The notes beneath the pieces were generated by a model that did no database searches, was not told the DNA's origin, and saw only the letters and a list, made by a program, of their open reading frames with translations. This document shows positions 18,436-27,672 of a DNA stretch of 64,000 nt, one piece after another (the first letter of the stretch is position 1; each line of letters starts with the position of its first letter). The DNA comes from Moritella sp. 24 (lineage in GTDB: Bacteria; Pseudomonadota; Gammaproteobacteria; Enterobacterales; Moritellaceae), in assembly GCF_018219155.1 (NCBI RefSeq), contig NZ_CP056123.1, positions 3,357,505 through 3,421,504 on the forward strand. The letters are read 5' to 3'. The position numbers and the translations under genes are program-made.

Positions 18436-19140
18436 ATGAAAAAAACACTCTTTATTACAGCCGCATTATTAACAGCGATGACAACCACTACGTTTGCTTA
18501 TGCAGATAGCGACAGCAAGCAACGCAATCATGTATCTTTTGAACAAATGGACACCAACCAAGATGGCAAAGTTGCTAAAGATGAAGCAACGGGTCGTTTA
18601 GCTGAACACTTTGATAAATTTGATACCGACAACGATGGTTTCGTTAGTAAAGAAGATTTACCAAAAAAAGGGCAGCATCATAGAGGCAAGATGTTTGCAG
18701 AGATGGACAGCAACAATGACGGTAAGATCTCAAAAGATGAAGCGACAGGCCGCTTGGCCGAAAATTTCGATAAGATCGATACCGACAACGACGGTTTCAT
18801 CACTAAATCTGACATGAAAAACAAAGGTAAACATCATAAAGGTAAAATGTTCAAAAAAATGGACACTAACAATGATGGTAAGATCTCAAGAGATGAAGCA
18901 ACAGGCCGCCTCGCTGAGAACTTTGATAAATTAGATACAAATGGTGACGGATTCATTACCAAAGATGAACTACCAAAACGTGGCAAACACCATAAAGGCA
19001 ATATGTTCAAAAAAATGGACACTGATAATGACGGTAAAATATCAAAAGACGAAATGAACCAACACTTTGATAAACTCGATACAAATAATGATGGTTTTAT
19101 CTCAAAAGATGAATTAGTAAAGCAGCATAAAAACCGCTAA
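18436..19140 (+). CDS. Periplasmic protein with eight EF-hands
   Basis: 234 residues. A signal peptide (ends TTTTFAYA) is followed by eight canonical calcium loops in four near-identical pairs: DTNQDGKVAKDE, DTDNDGFVSKED, DSNNDGKISKDE, DTDNDGFITKSD, DTNNDGKISRDE, DTNGDGFITKDE, DTDNDGKISKDE, DTNNDGFISKDE. Pairs are joined by basic KGKHHKGKMFKK linkers, which are His-rich and could bind other metals. The DNA repeats visibly at ~150-bp period, so copy number may vary among strains. Likely calcium buffer or sensor in the periplasm, possibly under the upstream two-component system. Confidence 0.85.
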   Translation: MKKTLFITAALLTAMTTTTFAYADSDSKQRNHVSFEQMDTNQDGKVAKDEATGRLAEHFDKFDTDNDGFVSKEDLPKKGQHHRGKMFAEMDSNNDGKISKDEATGRLAENFDKIDTDNDGFITKSDMKNKGKHHKGKMFKKMDTNNDGKISRDEATGRLAENFDKLDTNGDGFITKDELPKRGKHHKGNMFKKMDTDNDGKISKDEMNQHFDKLDTNNDGFISKDELVKQHKNR

Positions 19141-19173
19141 TTACATGCCACACGAATAAACCAAATATAATAA

Positions 19174-19190
19174 GGGGAGCATTGCTCCCC
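19174..19190 (+). terminator. Terminator of the EF-hand gene
   Basis: GGGGAGC/GCTCCCC with an ATT loop, 33 bp after the stop. Strong short stem, but only a weak T content after it. The rest of 19141-19541 holds the shared element listed next and a MalT-box-like TGGAGGGA at 19331-19338. Confidence 0.65.
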
Positions 19191-19360
19191 GACTGCTTAT
19201 AAACACCTTTTAACCTGTCTTTCCCACATTAATACTCTTTTTCCCGTTACTCTCTGCTAATCATTTCTGCGTTTTCTATCCTAATAAAATACACATTAAT
19301 AATACCACTTAAGTAAATAACCATATTAAGTGGAGGGATTTAACACATTTAAAACGACCA

Positions 19361-19469
19361 TATGAAATATAGTGTTAACTTGATCATGTTTATTTGTGTA
19401 AAAGCTCCTTTTAACTATCTGAATTACATAAGATGAAGCTAATTTATAAATGTGACCTAGCTAACAAAC
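19361..19469. repeat. ~109-bp conserved upstream element, copy 2 (debranching enzyme side)
   Basis: Same three-block element as at 9384-9492, in the same plus orientation, although lamB and glgX face opposite ways. Blocks: 19361-19392, 19411-19428, 19443-19469. The CRP-like AAATGTGACCTAG lies at 19448-19460. The element ends 72 bp before the start codon of the debranching enzyme, a position suited to promoter control. Confidence 0.85.
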
Positions 19470-19541
19470 GAGATGTTCAGTGCATACATATTTTTATTGG
19501 GCGCACTTGCATAACATCTTATTAAGTAGAAGAGTGAATTT

Positions 19542-21524
19542 ATGTCAAAACCTTATCCCCTTGGTGCTCACGTACAGCAAGCGAACGACTTAACAAAGCA
19601 AGGCTGTAATTTCGCGATACATGCACCAGACTGTAGCAGTCTGCAGTTGGTATTGTTTGATGGAAAGACGCAACGCAGTTTCACTATTGAAAACAAATAC
19701 GCAGGTATCCATCATATCTTTATCTGCAATATTGTTGCCGGTCAGGAATATGGATTCTCGACCAACATTGACGGCCAAGATTGGCTATTACTCGACCCTT
19801 ATGCCAAAGCCGTGAGTGAAGCACCTTATTATCAACCACCTTATAATGCTGAAAAAAGCTGGCATATGCCAAAAGCAGTGGTGACAGATAACACCTTTGA
19901 TTGGCAAAATGTGCCTCGACCAAGTGTACCACTAACAGAAACAGTCTTACTCGAAACACACGCTAAAGGGTTTTCACAATTAAATCCGGCAATAACATCA
20001 GCTGAACCGGGCACTTATCAAGCCCTCGCCGATCCTGTTAATATTGAATTATTAAAACGACAAGGCATTACCAGCGTACAAATTTTACCAGTCGCTGTGT
20101 GTATGCACGAACCACACCTATTAAATCAACAAGGTGTAAATTATTGGGGCTACAGCACTCTTGCTTTTATGGCACCAGACCCACGCTTTGCAAAAAATGA
20201 TGCCGTAACCGAATTAAAGTCCACCGTCCGAGAGTTACACAAACACGGTATTGAGGTTATTCTTGATGTGGTATTCAATCACACAGCCGAAGGTGGCCAA
20301 GATGGGCCTACATTCAATCTAAAAGCCCTTGATCATCGCTATTATTTACGTGATGAGAACGGTCTTAGAAACTACACGGGTTGTGGGAACAGTGTCGATT
20401 TAACCTATCAAGCTAGCCTTAATTTAGTCATGGACAGCCTACGTTATTGGGCAACGGAATATCATATTGATGGTTTCCGATTTGATTTAGCCGCGACACT
20501 CGGCCGTAATGGTGATCGCTTTAATCAGCAAGCTCCCTTTTTCCACGCTGTCGCGCAAGATCCTGTTTTACAACAGTGTAAATTAATTGCAGAACCTTGG
20601 GACATTGGGCCTGATGGTTATCAACTAGGCTATTTTCCGGATGGTTGGAATGAATGTAATGACAAATTTCGCGATACAGTACGTAGTTTTTGGCGTGGTG
20701 ATAATGGTTATTTAAAAGATTTTGCCACACGCATAATGGGGTCGCGCCACTTTTTTAGTGGCAGCCGCTGGCCACATAAATTACCTGTGAACTACATTGC
20801 CTATCATGATGGTTTTACCCTACAAGATTTAGTTTCTTACAATGATAAACACAATATCGCAAACGGTGAAAACAACCGAGATGGTCACGGAGATAACCGT
20901 TCATACAATTGCGGTATTGAAGGTAATACCGATGACCTTGCTGTTATCGCTTTTCGTGAAAAACAAAAACGAAACCTGATCACAACCTTAATGTTCAGCT
21001 TTGGTATTCCACATATATTAGCGGCTGATACTGTGTCTCATACTCAAGGGGGTAACAACAATGCTTACTGCCAGGATAATGACATTAGCTGGCTAAACTG
21101 GGAAATAGATGAAGTAAAGCAAGACTTCCAAGACTGGTTAAGTGAAATGGCAAAAATGCGTAAGCAATACATGCTGCCCTTCATTAATGCTTTTACCGGT
21201 GATGGCCGTAATGATCACCGTATTAGTTGGTATTGCAGTAATGGCGACGTCATGCAGCAACACGACTGGGAGCATCAAACAAGCCTAGGACTACACCTAG
21301 GTTTAGGTTCAGACGGTGATGAATTATTATTATTATTCAATCAGGCAGACGTTGCTGTCGACTTTAAATTACCTAATGTACCACCTATCTGGCACCGCGT
21401 GTGCGATACCAGCTCGATGCAGTTAGCAACCTTAAATGTAAACGACCACTATCAGCTTTCTGGCCGTTCAATGGTAATCCTACAACGCAGTGGTCGTACT
21501 ATTACGGCTGTTAATACTATCTAA
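19542..21524 (+). CDS. glgX: GlgX-type glycogen/maltodextrin debranching enzyme
   Basis: 660 residues, GH13 isoamylase/GlgX family. An N-terminal CBM48-like domain (to ~130, LGAHVQQANDLTKQGCNFAI) precedes the barrel. Catalytic regions: DVVFNHT (242-248), GFRFDLA with nucleophile D315, IAEPWD with acid E351, and YHDGFTLQDL with D423. It hydrolyses alpha-1,6 branches of limit dextrins. No glgB, glgC or glgA is nearby, so a role in maltodextrin use is as likely as glycogen breakdown. ATG at 19542 has AGAG upstream. Its last 45 bp overlap the convergent lipase-foldase gene. Confidence 0.92.
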   Translation: MSKPYPLGAHVQQANDLTKQGCNFAIHAPDCSSLQLVLFDGKTQRSFTIENKYAGIHHIFICNIVAGQEYGFSTNIDGQDWLLLDPYAKAVSEAPYYQPPYNAEKSWHMPKAVVTDNTFDWQNVPRPSVPLTETVLLETHAKGFSQLNPAITSAEPGTYQALADPVNIELLKRQGITSVQILPVAVCMHEPHLLNQQGVNYWGYSTLAFMAPDPRFAKNDAVTELKSTVRELHKHGIEVILDVVFNHTAEGGQDGPTFNLKALDHRYYLRDENGLRNYTGCGNSVDLTYQASLNLVMDSLRYWATEYHIDGFRFDLAATLGRNGDRFNQQAPFFHAVAQDPVLQQCKLIAEPWDIGPDGYQLGYFPDGWNECNDKFRDTVRSFWRGDNGYLKDFATRIMGSRHFFSGSRWPHKLPVNYIAYHDGFTLQDLVSYNDKHNIANGENNRDGHGDNRSYNCGIEGNTDDLAVIAFREKQKRNLITTLMFSFGIPHILAADTVSHTQGGNNNAYCQDNDISWLNWEIDEVKQDFQDWLSEMAKMRKQYMLPFINAFTGDGRNDHRISWYCSNGDVMQQHDWEHQTSLGLHLGLGSDGDELLLLFNQADVAVDFKLPNVPPIWHRVCDTSSMQLATLNVNDHYQLSGRSMVILQRSGRTITAVNTI

Positions 21525-22652
21525 TGCACTGACTCGTTTAATTTCTTGCGAGGTAAAATAAACCTCGCGTAATTGTGCAATCTCTTGCTGTTGTTGCTGA
21601 CTATCACTCTCATTATAAGTTGTGCTAGCAGTAATAACAGCAAGCTCTTCTCTGTAGTTTTTTAGCTTCACCTGCCATTGCTGACGCTCCTCACCCAACC
21701 TTGCTAATCTGTCTGCCACTTCTGGTTCAAATGATTCCTGCGTAAAATCCTGTAATTCAGTTTCGCTCGCTCCTTGCGACTGTAACGCCTTATACTGCTC
21801 TCGATAATCATTTAATTGGTTAGCATTACGCTGTTGTTCCAATAACCACTCAGGTGCGGTTGTATCGAGTTCAGCTTTAGCCGCTTGTTTCTCTACCGTA
21901 CTTAATTCACTGTTTTGATTAATACTTGCCACACTCAACATATAAGTTTCGTATTCATCGGCTTGACCAAAAAAAGCAGCGATAACATCAAGTTCTAAAT
22001 AAGTCGAACGCGCATCCAACACCATCTCTCGTACTTGAATTACACTCTCAAGTGCATATTCCCCTGCTGTCGCGGGGTCGATACTTTGCTCAAATTGCTG
22101 CTTGATCGCAGTAACCTCATTAAGGTACTGCAAATAACCCGTTAATATCGTGATGCCCTGAGTAAGCGCAGGTTCCACCAACTGTGATGTTAATGCCTGT
22201 TTTATTCTGGCGACAATAACATCTAAACTTTCTTCACCCATTGCAGACAGATAAAAGTCGAATAAATGCTGAATTTTTTTATTAATAATCAAATCGCCAA
22301 CATCACTAACGTCAAGTGAGAGCGGTAATGTAGCCCCTAATAACGAACTTGGTAATCTTACTGGTATAGGGGGGATTTGCTCTGCGTTAACATCATTTTG
22401 TTGATCACGATTGTGAGCGGAGGTGTTAACCATCGCATTAATGTCTTGTGAGGGTAAGGGATAAATATCTTGTTCCAACGTAGACGGCTGCTCTACAGCT
22501 GGCAAGGGAGTAACGACAAGAACATCAGCGTTGTTTTCATCTGAGAATAGCCAAACACCCGCAAGTACGATGGCACATGTGAATGCTGTAATTGTAATAA
22601 AAGACTTCGGTTTTAGTGACATAACTTTTAGTGACATAAATTTTAGTAGCAT
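21480..22652 (-). CDS. lifO: Lipase-specific foldase (lipase chaperone)
   Basis: 390 residues from the ATG at 22650-22652, which has GGAG eight bases upstream; the longest frame begins seven codons earlier. One membrane anchor near residues 17-36 (FITITAFTCAIVLAGVWLF) is followed by a Ser/Pro/Gln-rich linker and a helical extended domain. Family signature region: LPSSLLGATLPLSLDVSDVG, then LFDFYLSAMGEES, the RXXFDY-like motif area of Lif proteins. It folds LipA in the periplasm before type II secretion. It follows lipA by 78 bp. A short duplicated stretch encodes MSLKVMSLK at the N-terminus. Confidence 0.9.
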   Translation of the reverse strand: MLLKFMSLKVMSLKPKSFITITAFTCAIVLAGVWLFSDENNADVLVVTPLPAVEQPSTLEQDIYPLPSQDINAMVNTSAHNRDQQNDVNAEQIPPIPVRLPSSLLGATLPLSLDVSDVGDLIINKKIQHLFDFYLSAMGEESLDVIVARIKQALTSQLVEPALTQGITILTGYLQYLNEVTAIKQQFEQSIDPATAGEYALESVIQVREMVLDARSTYLELDVIAAFFGQADEYETYMLSVASINQNSELSTVEKQAAKAELDTTAPEWLLEQQRNANQLNDYREQYKALQSQGASETELQDFTQESFEPEVADRLARLGEERQQWQVKLKNYREELAVITASTTYNESDSQQQQQEIAQLREVYFTSQEIKRVSALDSINSRNSTTTAL

Positions 22653-22730
22653 AACAAGTTCTCCATATGACACGTAACGAAGTACCGTAATAAGTTAACA
22701 GTACTTCGTCTCATTCAACAGAACAGGGAG

Positions 22731-23720
22731 TTACAAACCAGCGCTTGTTAAACGTTTAGCATGTGCCGCATATAAAGGTAATGGACTGGTGCTACCTAAG
22801 CCACGTAACCCAAACATACCATTGATTTCATCAGCATGGTTCATAGTGTAATCATCACGAATAACTTGCCCTAAGTGTGTCGAACAGCGTCCAACAACAC
22901 CATCATTCGATTCGTTAATCGTAAGATAAGTCACTGCCAATAAACCATCAGCAAGGTCAATCACATTAGAGTTCAATAATGGATTATAAGTACCGCCCCA
23001 TGAGTAATACGAAACGCCATTTACGTTATGCTCGCCATCATTAACCGAGTAATCATAAACCCAGTTTGGCCACCACCACGATCCAGCGTTATAACTCGGC
23101 GTTGCTTTACACTCACCTTGTCTTAACCCTTCTGGATATTTCGCATTGAAAATAGCAGCATCTTTAGAGTTCAACGCTTCAAGTGATCCCATCGCATTCG
23201 CTTGGTTATCGTTATTGCCTGTCGCAATAGATAATAAGCTCGCAACCGCATTACCAATGGCCATAGCAGGGCCTTCGAGTGGTGAATCCTTAATTAAGTC
23301 TGCAGTACCAGAACCGCGATGTGGAGAACCTACAGATGTTACCGAGGCGACAATATCTGGTCGTACCGATGCCACATAACGTGAGTCAATTCCACCTTGA
23401 GAATGACCTATCAAGTTAAATTTTTCCGCGCCAGTAATGGCTCTTAATTCTTCAAGGTAGCTTAACAACTGCTCGCCACGTACCTCACTGGTATCATAAC
23501 CACTGACTTGTGGTGTATATACGTCTGTCGCGCCAACATCCGCTAACGCCCCTTTAACACCATAAAAATAATCTGCTAACACACTATCAAATCCAGCCAG
23601 TCCATGTACTAACACGACCGGGTATTTAGTTTTACCCGATGTATCAGCTTGTACAGGTGCTACGATGAAACACAAGGTTCCAACTAAGATAGAGAGGAAA
23701 GTCCGAGTTTTCTTTAACAT
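22731..23720 (-). CDS. lipA: Secreted triacylglycerol lipase LipA (family I)
   Basis: 329 residues. Signal peptide ends APVQA. The mature enzyme opens KYPVVLVHGLAGFDS (oxyanion region), has nucleophile S107 in GHSQGG, and the second part of the triad in NDGVVGRCS (Asp) and MNHADEIN (His, next to a calcium-ligand Asp). Two cysteines (GECKATP, GRCSTH) match the disulfide of Pseudomonas/Burkholderia lipases. These enzymes need the foldase encoded directly downstream. AAGGA ribosome-binding site. Substrate range cannot be read from sequence. Confidence 0.94.
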   Translation of the reverse strand: MLKKTRTFLSILVGTLCFIVAPVQADTSGKTKYPVVLVHGLAGFDSVLADYFYGVKGALADVGATDVYTPQVSGYDTSEVRGEQLLSYLEELRAITGAEKFNLIGHSQGGIDSRYVASVRPDIVASVTSVGSPHRGSGTADLIKDSPLEGPAMAIGNAVASLLSIATGNNDNQANAMGSLEALNSKDAAIFNAKYPEGLRQGECKATPSYNAGSWWWPNWVYDYSVNDGEHNVNGVSYYSWGGTYNPLLNSNVIDLADGLLAVTYLTINESNDGVVGRCSTHLGQVIRDDYTMNHADEINGMFGLRGLGSTSPLPLYAAHAKRLTSAGL

Positions 23721-24299
23721 ATCTAGTCCTTTATTTTTGAGTTATCGCAAAATGCGCACCCGTTAGTGACAACCTGTCTCGATTTGAGTGCAGGAAAGTT
23801 ATAACGTAAAAAAACAACAGGTACAACCAGACAAAACAAAGCAGCGTAATTAATCATAATAAGACAAAAAATAGAACTAAAGATGCGGATTACAGGGTAA
23901 ATTTAGATTTATAGTGCATATAAATAACTCAAGGTGACATTAAAAACTAAATAAGAAAATATCATTGCCATAACGAATATCGCATCATTAATTTTTATAT
24001 TTTCATAAGCACATGTAAAATAAGTACATTTTTATTAAATGCTTATTTTAAAAACAAGTTCAATTTTCTATAAACATATTTATAGAAATAAGACATAGGT
24101 CATACTCAGATAATATCTAACGTCTAAGGAAAACCACAAAATTAACTTAATTATTCAATTTAGTTGGCAATTTACAACATTTCAACCTTCAAACTGAAAG
24201 CAGATTTAACCACTATACGTAACTAAATTATCATTAATATTCGCGTATATTTACCCTATTTTTAAACGATGTTATTTAATAAAAACAGCAGGCGAAAAA
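23721..24299. other. Long AT-rich gap with two hairpins upstream of lipA
   Basis: No convincing gene in 579 bp. Two consecutive inverted repeats stand out: AAAATAAG/CTTATTTT with inner CATTT/AAATG (24017-24049), and a perfect TTTCTATAAA/TTTATAGAAA with a 4-nt loop (24065-24088). They lie ~300 bp upstream of lipA. Regulatory region, untranslated leader or small RNA are possible. Confidence 0.4.
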
Positions 24300-24324
24300 A
24301 AACCAGCAATATGATTGCTGGTTT
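24300..24324 (-). terminator. Terminator of the epmC-yfcL operon
   Basis: Perfect 11-bp stem AAACCAGCAAT/ATTGCTGGTTT with a 3-nt loop. On the minus strand it runs into TTTTTTTTCGCC, a strong intrinsic terminator, 73 bp after the yfcL stop. Confidence 0.9.
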
Positions 24325-24396
24325 AAAATGATAAGCGACGTTGATTTGTAGTAATACCTATCAACAGTCTAATTGTTCATAATCATTTATCGAATA

Positions 24397-24666
24397 TCAA
24401 TGTTTATTGATAGCATCCCACATACCGAGTACAAGCGCTTGCTTTTGAGGGGTTAGCTCATTAGCAACAAGTGCATCTCGTAAACTGTTCACGACTTGAA
24501 ACTTAATATCGTGAGGATAGATTTTACCTATATTTTCGCACTTCGCCGTAGCAAAAGTAACGTGGCCATGTAAATATTCAGCCGCAAATAATTGATCCGA
24601 CGTTCCTTGTTCTACAAATCCATCAAGCTTTTCCATTAGCTTGCTTTGATAAGTAGCTTTAGACAA
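24397..24666 (-). CDS. yfcL: YfcL family protein
   Basis: 89 residues, small and acidic, matching YfcL (EKLDGFVEQGTSDQLFAAEYLHGHVT, later ALVLGMWDAINKH). Function unknown. The start is a TTG at 24664-24666, three bases after the upstream stop; GAGG lies nine bases before it and no ATG is available, so TTG is likely real. Third gene of epmC, ATP-NAD-kinase-like, yfcL, the same order seen in many gammaproteobacteria. Confidence 0.85.
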   Translation of the reverse strand: MSKATYQSKLMEKLDGFVEQGTSDQLFAAEYLHGHVTFATAKCENIGKIYPHDIKFQVVNSLRDALVANELTPQKQALVLGMWDAINKH

Positions 24667-24669
24667 TGA

Positions 24670-25803
24670 TTAATCCTCATACTCTGGGTTGGCGACACGA
24701 TACATGATGTAATCACGATAACCTGTAGTTACACGAATAAAACCAGATAATGCTTGGTCTAATTCAACGTCCCCCGTGTCAACAATTAAGGGACGTCCTG
24801 CTAATGCTGACAACTTTGCTTTGGTTGCCAACACAATAATATTTTCTTTGCCTATTTGTTTAATCAACTGTGGCGACAGTTGCTGATTACCACGACCAAA
24901 AATATGACCCTGACCACCAATTAACGTGATCACTAATTTGCAGGGCTTGTTTTTTGTCAACGCTAATAACTGCGCAGCCGTTTGATCCGAAGCAATCAAT
25001 TCATGCTGATGCACAACATCAACACCTAATAACGTATTATCTAGACCCAATTCAGCCATAGTAAAAGCGACTGTCGATCCAGAACCCATTATGTAATATT
25101 CATCTTCCATATCAGCCATCACATCTGCAGCAATGTCTGTTAACACTAATTCATCTGATTCAATACCACCCATTTTTACGCTTTGAACATAGCGTAAATC
25201 TGTCGGAACCATCATCTCGCCATACCGTTTTGCTTTCACAGTACCTTGACGAAATGCAACCTCATCAATATCCATAACATCAGCATCAGCTAACGTAACC
25301 AGCTCACCTAAAATAAGTCGACGAACTACGCAACCCGCTGCTTTAGGCGTAACACCATAAACACCAGAATGGATCTTACAACCTGCAGGCACACCTAATA
25401 CAGGTACCGCGTCATTAATCGTTGCGCAAATATTACGTGCCGTACCATCTCCACCAGCAAATAATAACAAATCAATATCTTGTGTTAATAATGCATCGAC
25501 AGCCGAAAATGTATCTTGTTCAGTCGTCATTTCACTGGCAGGTCGATAAGCAACTTCAACATTAAAACCAAGTTCTAAGCTGCAACGTTCACCCATTTCA
25601 CCACCCGCAGTCACCACCGTAAAACGCTGAGCAAGATCAGTAAACTGACCTAATGCTTGTAACATACGGTTGTTTGCTTGCGGTATAGCACCTAAACTCA
25701 GTGCTTGCTGCGTGACATTATCACTGCCTTTTAAAGCAACGCTGCCACCAACGCCAGCAACTGGATTAATAATAATACCCAGCTTAAACGGCTTCACGTT
25801 CAT
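24670..25803 (-). CDS. ATP-NAD kinase-like protein (AcoX/PpnK superfamily)
   Basis: 377 residues from the ATG at 25801-25803 with GAGG upstream; the longest frame starts six codons earlier. N-terminal FKLGIIINPVAGVGG and LLLFAGGDGTARNI are the NAD-kinase GGDG nucleotide site. DADVMDIDEVAFRQG and EYYIMGSGSTVAF are typical of the uncharacterised ATP-NAD kinase branch found with epmC. It lacks the fused C-terminus of classical NadK, so substrate is uncertain. It overlaps the end of epmC by 20 bp, implying coupled translation. Confidence 0.8.
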   Translation of the reverse strand: MNVKPFKLGIIINPVAGVGGSVALKGSDNVTQQALSLGAIPQANNRMLQALGQFTDLAQRFTVVTAGGEMGERCSLELGFNVEVAYRPASEMTTEQDTFSAVDALLTQDIDLLLFAGGDGTARNICATINDAVPVLGVPAGCKIHSGVYGVTPKAAGCVVRRLILGELVTLADADVMDIDEVAFRQGTVKAKRYGEMMVPTDLRYVQSVKMGGIESDELVLTDIAADVMADMEDEYYIMGSGSTVAFTMAELGLDNTLLGVDVVHQHELIASDQTAAQLLALTKNKPCKLVITLIGGQGHIFGRGNQQLSPQLIKQIGKENIIVLATKAKLSALAGRPLIVDTGDVELDQALSGFIRVTTGYRDYIMYRVANPEYED

Positions 25804-26371
25804 ACATACCTCGATAATCAAAATCTGCTAATACCAGCGGCTTTGTATTATAAAATGCTTGTAGTGCTGTCACTAACGCTTGTGTTCGCGCTGATAAACC
25901 GTTTTCTAAATATAAACGTACTTGATCGTGGATCTTATGCTGAAAAGCTAATCGGTCAATCACAATACCAGATAAATTATCAGCACTAACTCGATACTGA
26001 TAACCTGCTGCAACACAAATAATCCATTCAATCGCTTGTGGCACTATTTCTACTTTTTCAAATTCAGCCTGCTGCTGCGCATTTCGCCCATCAGGAATAT
26101 ACCAGTAACCAAAATCAACTAATTGATGACGTGCTAACCCTGCAACTAACCAATGCGAAATTTCATGCATCCCACTCGCAAAAAAACCGTGGGCAAAAAT
26201 AATACGGTGGTGATCACAACTGACATATTGTTCGAAGTCAGTATTAGCCGGCATATATATCGGCTCATCACCACCTTTCACTAATCGGGTATTAAATTCA
26301 TTTGAAAAGGTGTCGTTAAACGTATTAATCAAGTCTTGGTACTGATGTTGATCTTGTAAATTGTATTGCAT
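25784..26371 (-). CDS. epmC: EpmC, elongation factor P hydroxylase
   Basis: 195 residues, matching YfcM/EpmC. It hydroxylates the beta-lysylated lysine of EF-P, completing the modification started by EpmA and EpmB (neither is in this window). The metal-binding region is clear: RIIFAHGFFASGMHEISHWLVAG with the HEISH pair, about residues 55-77. Another conserved block is DFGYWYIPDGRNAQQQAEFE. First gene of the operon; the sequence upstream to 26506 is a short AT-rich promoter gap. Confidence 0.92.
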   Translation of the reverse strand: MQYNLQDQHQYQDLINTFNDTFSNEFNTRLVKGGDEPIYMPANTDFEQYVSCDHHRIIFAHGFFASGMHEISHWLVAGLARHQLVDFGYWYIPDGRNAQQQAEFEKVEIVPQAIEWIICVAAGYQYRVSADNLSGIVIDRLAFQHKIHDQVRLYLENGLSARTQALVTALQAFYNTKPLVLADFDYRGMYEREAV

Positions 26372-26506
26372 ACTGCGCCTAGCTAATCATTTAATCACTG
26401 AGCACTATTTATGAGCAGGATTATACCCCCATAGTAGTGGTATGTCCGCTAATATATCGCGCTCAAATCGGTAATTTTCGCTAGTAGAATACTCCTTTAC
26501 GCGATA

Positions 26507-27463
26507 TTAATCTAATAGTGTTGGCGAAGTTAATGCAACGATACCGACACGAGCAGGAGTACCCCAACTCGCTTCAGCAGTGAGTAATAGCTCTTCTTCA
26601 CCTTGCCAAATAATACTTTCCCATTGGCCGTAATGCGCCAAATTAAAACGTTTTGCCCTATCCCAATTTAAATCTTTGTTCTCAACGGCTACAATCCAAA
26701 TAAAGGGGTGTTTATAAATAAGGTTGTCATCATAACCCAGTAAAACTAATTGATTCGTCGCAGCATTATAATCTGCTGCCGTAATGAGCCCATCAACATT
26801 TAATGTTTGCGTTGGCGTCACTTGAATAACACTATTATTCGCAGCGCTCTTAGCTATTTCAGTTAGCTCCATTCGATACAAACGACTTTGCAAATTAACC
26901 CAATTTTTACTTAGCACCCATAACTCTTCGTCGACGACTGCTGACGCTTCACAATCATAATCATGTATGAACATCGTTAACGCTTCTTCGGGTTTATCTG
27001 CCATTGAAAAACGAGCTGTATTGACAGCCGCTACATTAGCACCATCATCAGCTGTCATTAAATCGCCAGTATTAATATTGATAATGGTACGACTATCACG
27101 GGTACCTCGATTATTACCGCAATCCATCACAAAGAGCGTATCGGCATCTTGAGCTAACTCTTCCCAGTCATAACTAATCACGTCATTAACATGCACCTGT
27201 TTAATCACCTGCCCCGTTTGCTCATTAATTTGGTATAAATTAGCACCATCACCACTGTCGTTGGCTGTCCATATTTGCCCGCCAAACTGAGCCAACGCAG
27301 ACGTTTCTTTCACTTTATTCTGCAATAATGTTTGTATCTTGATGTCGAGTACAGGGTAGTTTTGCAGTGGCCTCGACCAATAAAAATAACCGCTCACAGC
27401 AACAGTGCTTGAGATCAGTAATCCCCACATCCCTATTTTTACTATCCATTTTAATACTGTCAT
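26507..27463 (-). CDS. Membrane-anchored beta-propeller-like protein
   Basis: 318 residues. One N-terminal anchor (about 10-29, GMWGLLISSTVAVSGYFYW), then a periplasmic domain with repeated blade-like strands: ALAQFGGQIWTANDSGDGANLYQIN, DADTLFVMDCGNNRGTRD, EELWVLSKNWVNLQSRLYRM, NQLVLLGYDDN. The NDSG and DCGNNRG loops resemble esterase-like or phytase-like propellers, but catalytic residues cannot be assigned. GAGG site before the ATG at 27463. Single gene, convergent with nothing; divergent from the hemolysin III gene. Confidence 0.65.
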   Translation of the reverse strand: MTVLKWIVKIGMWGLLISSTVAVSGYFYWSRPLQNYPVLDIKIQTLLQNKVKETSALAQFGGQIWTANDSGDGANLYQINEQTGQVIKQVHVNDVISYDWEELAQDADTLFVMDCGNNRGTRDSRTIININTGDLMTADDGANVAAVNTARFSMADKPEEALTMFIHDYDCEASAVVDEELWVLSKNWVNLQSRLYRMELTEIAKSAANNSVIQVTPTQTLNVDGLITAADYNAATNQLVLLGYDDNLIYKHPFIWIVAVENKDLNWDRAKRFNLAHYGQWESIIWQGEEELLLTAEASWGTPARVGIVALTSPTLLD

Positions 27464-27672
27464 AACACTCCTCTACAATAACCAAGGTCTAAAATAACGA
27501 AACTTTGAATAATATGTTAAACATACATGCTTGATAATAGTATTTAATTTATAAAATTAATCATTTTCTAATACTAAAAAACACTAGAATAAATTTATTC
27601 ACTTTAAATTAAAATAATTTAAGCGTACACTTGTAAGCCTAACTGGTTGGACAACTTAACAGAGGATCGTAT

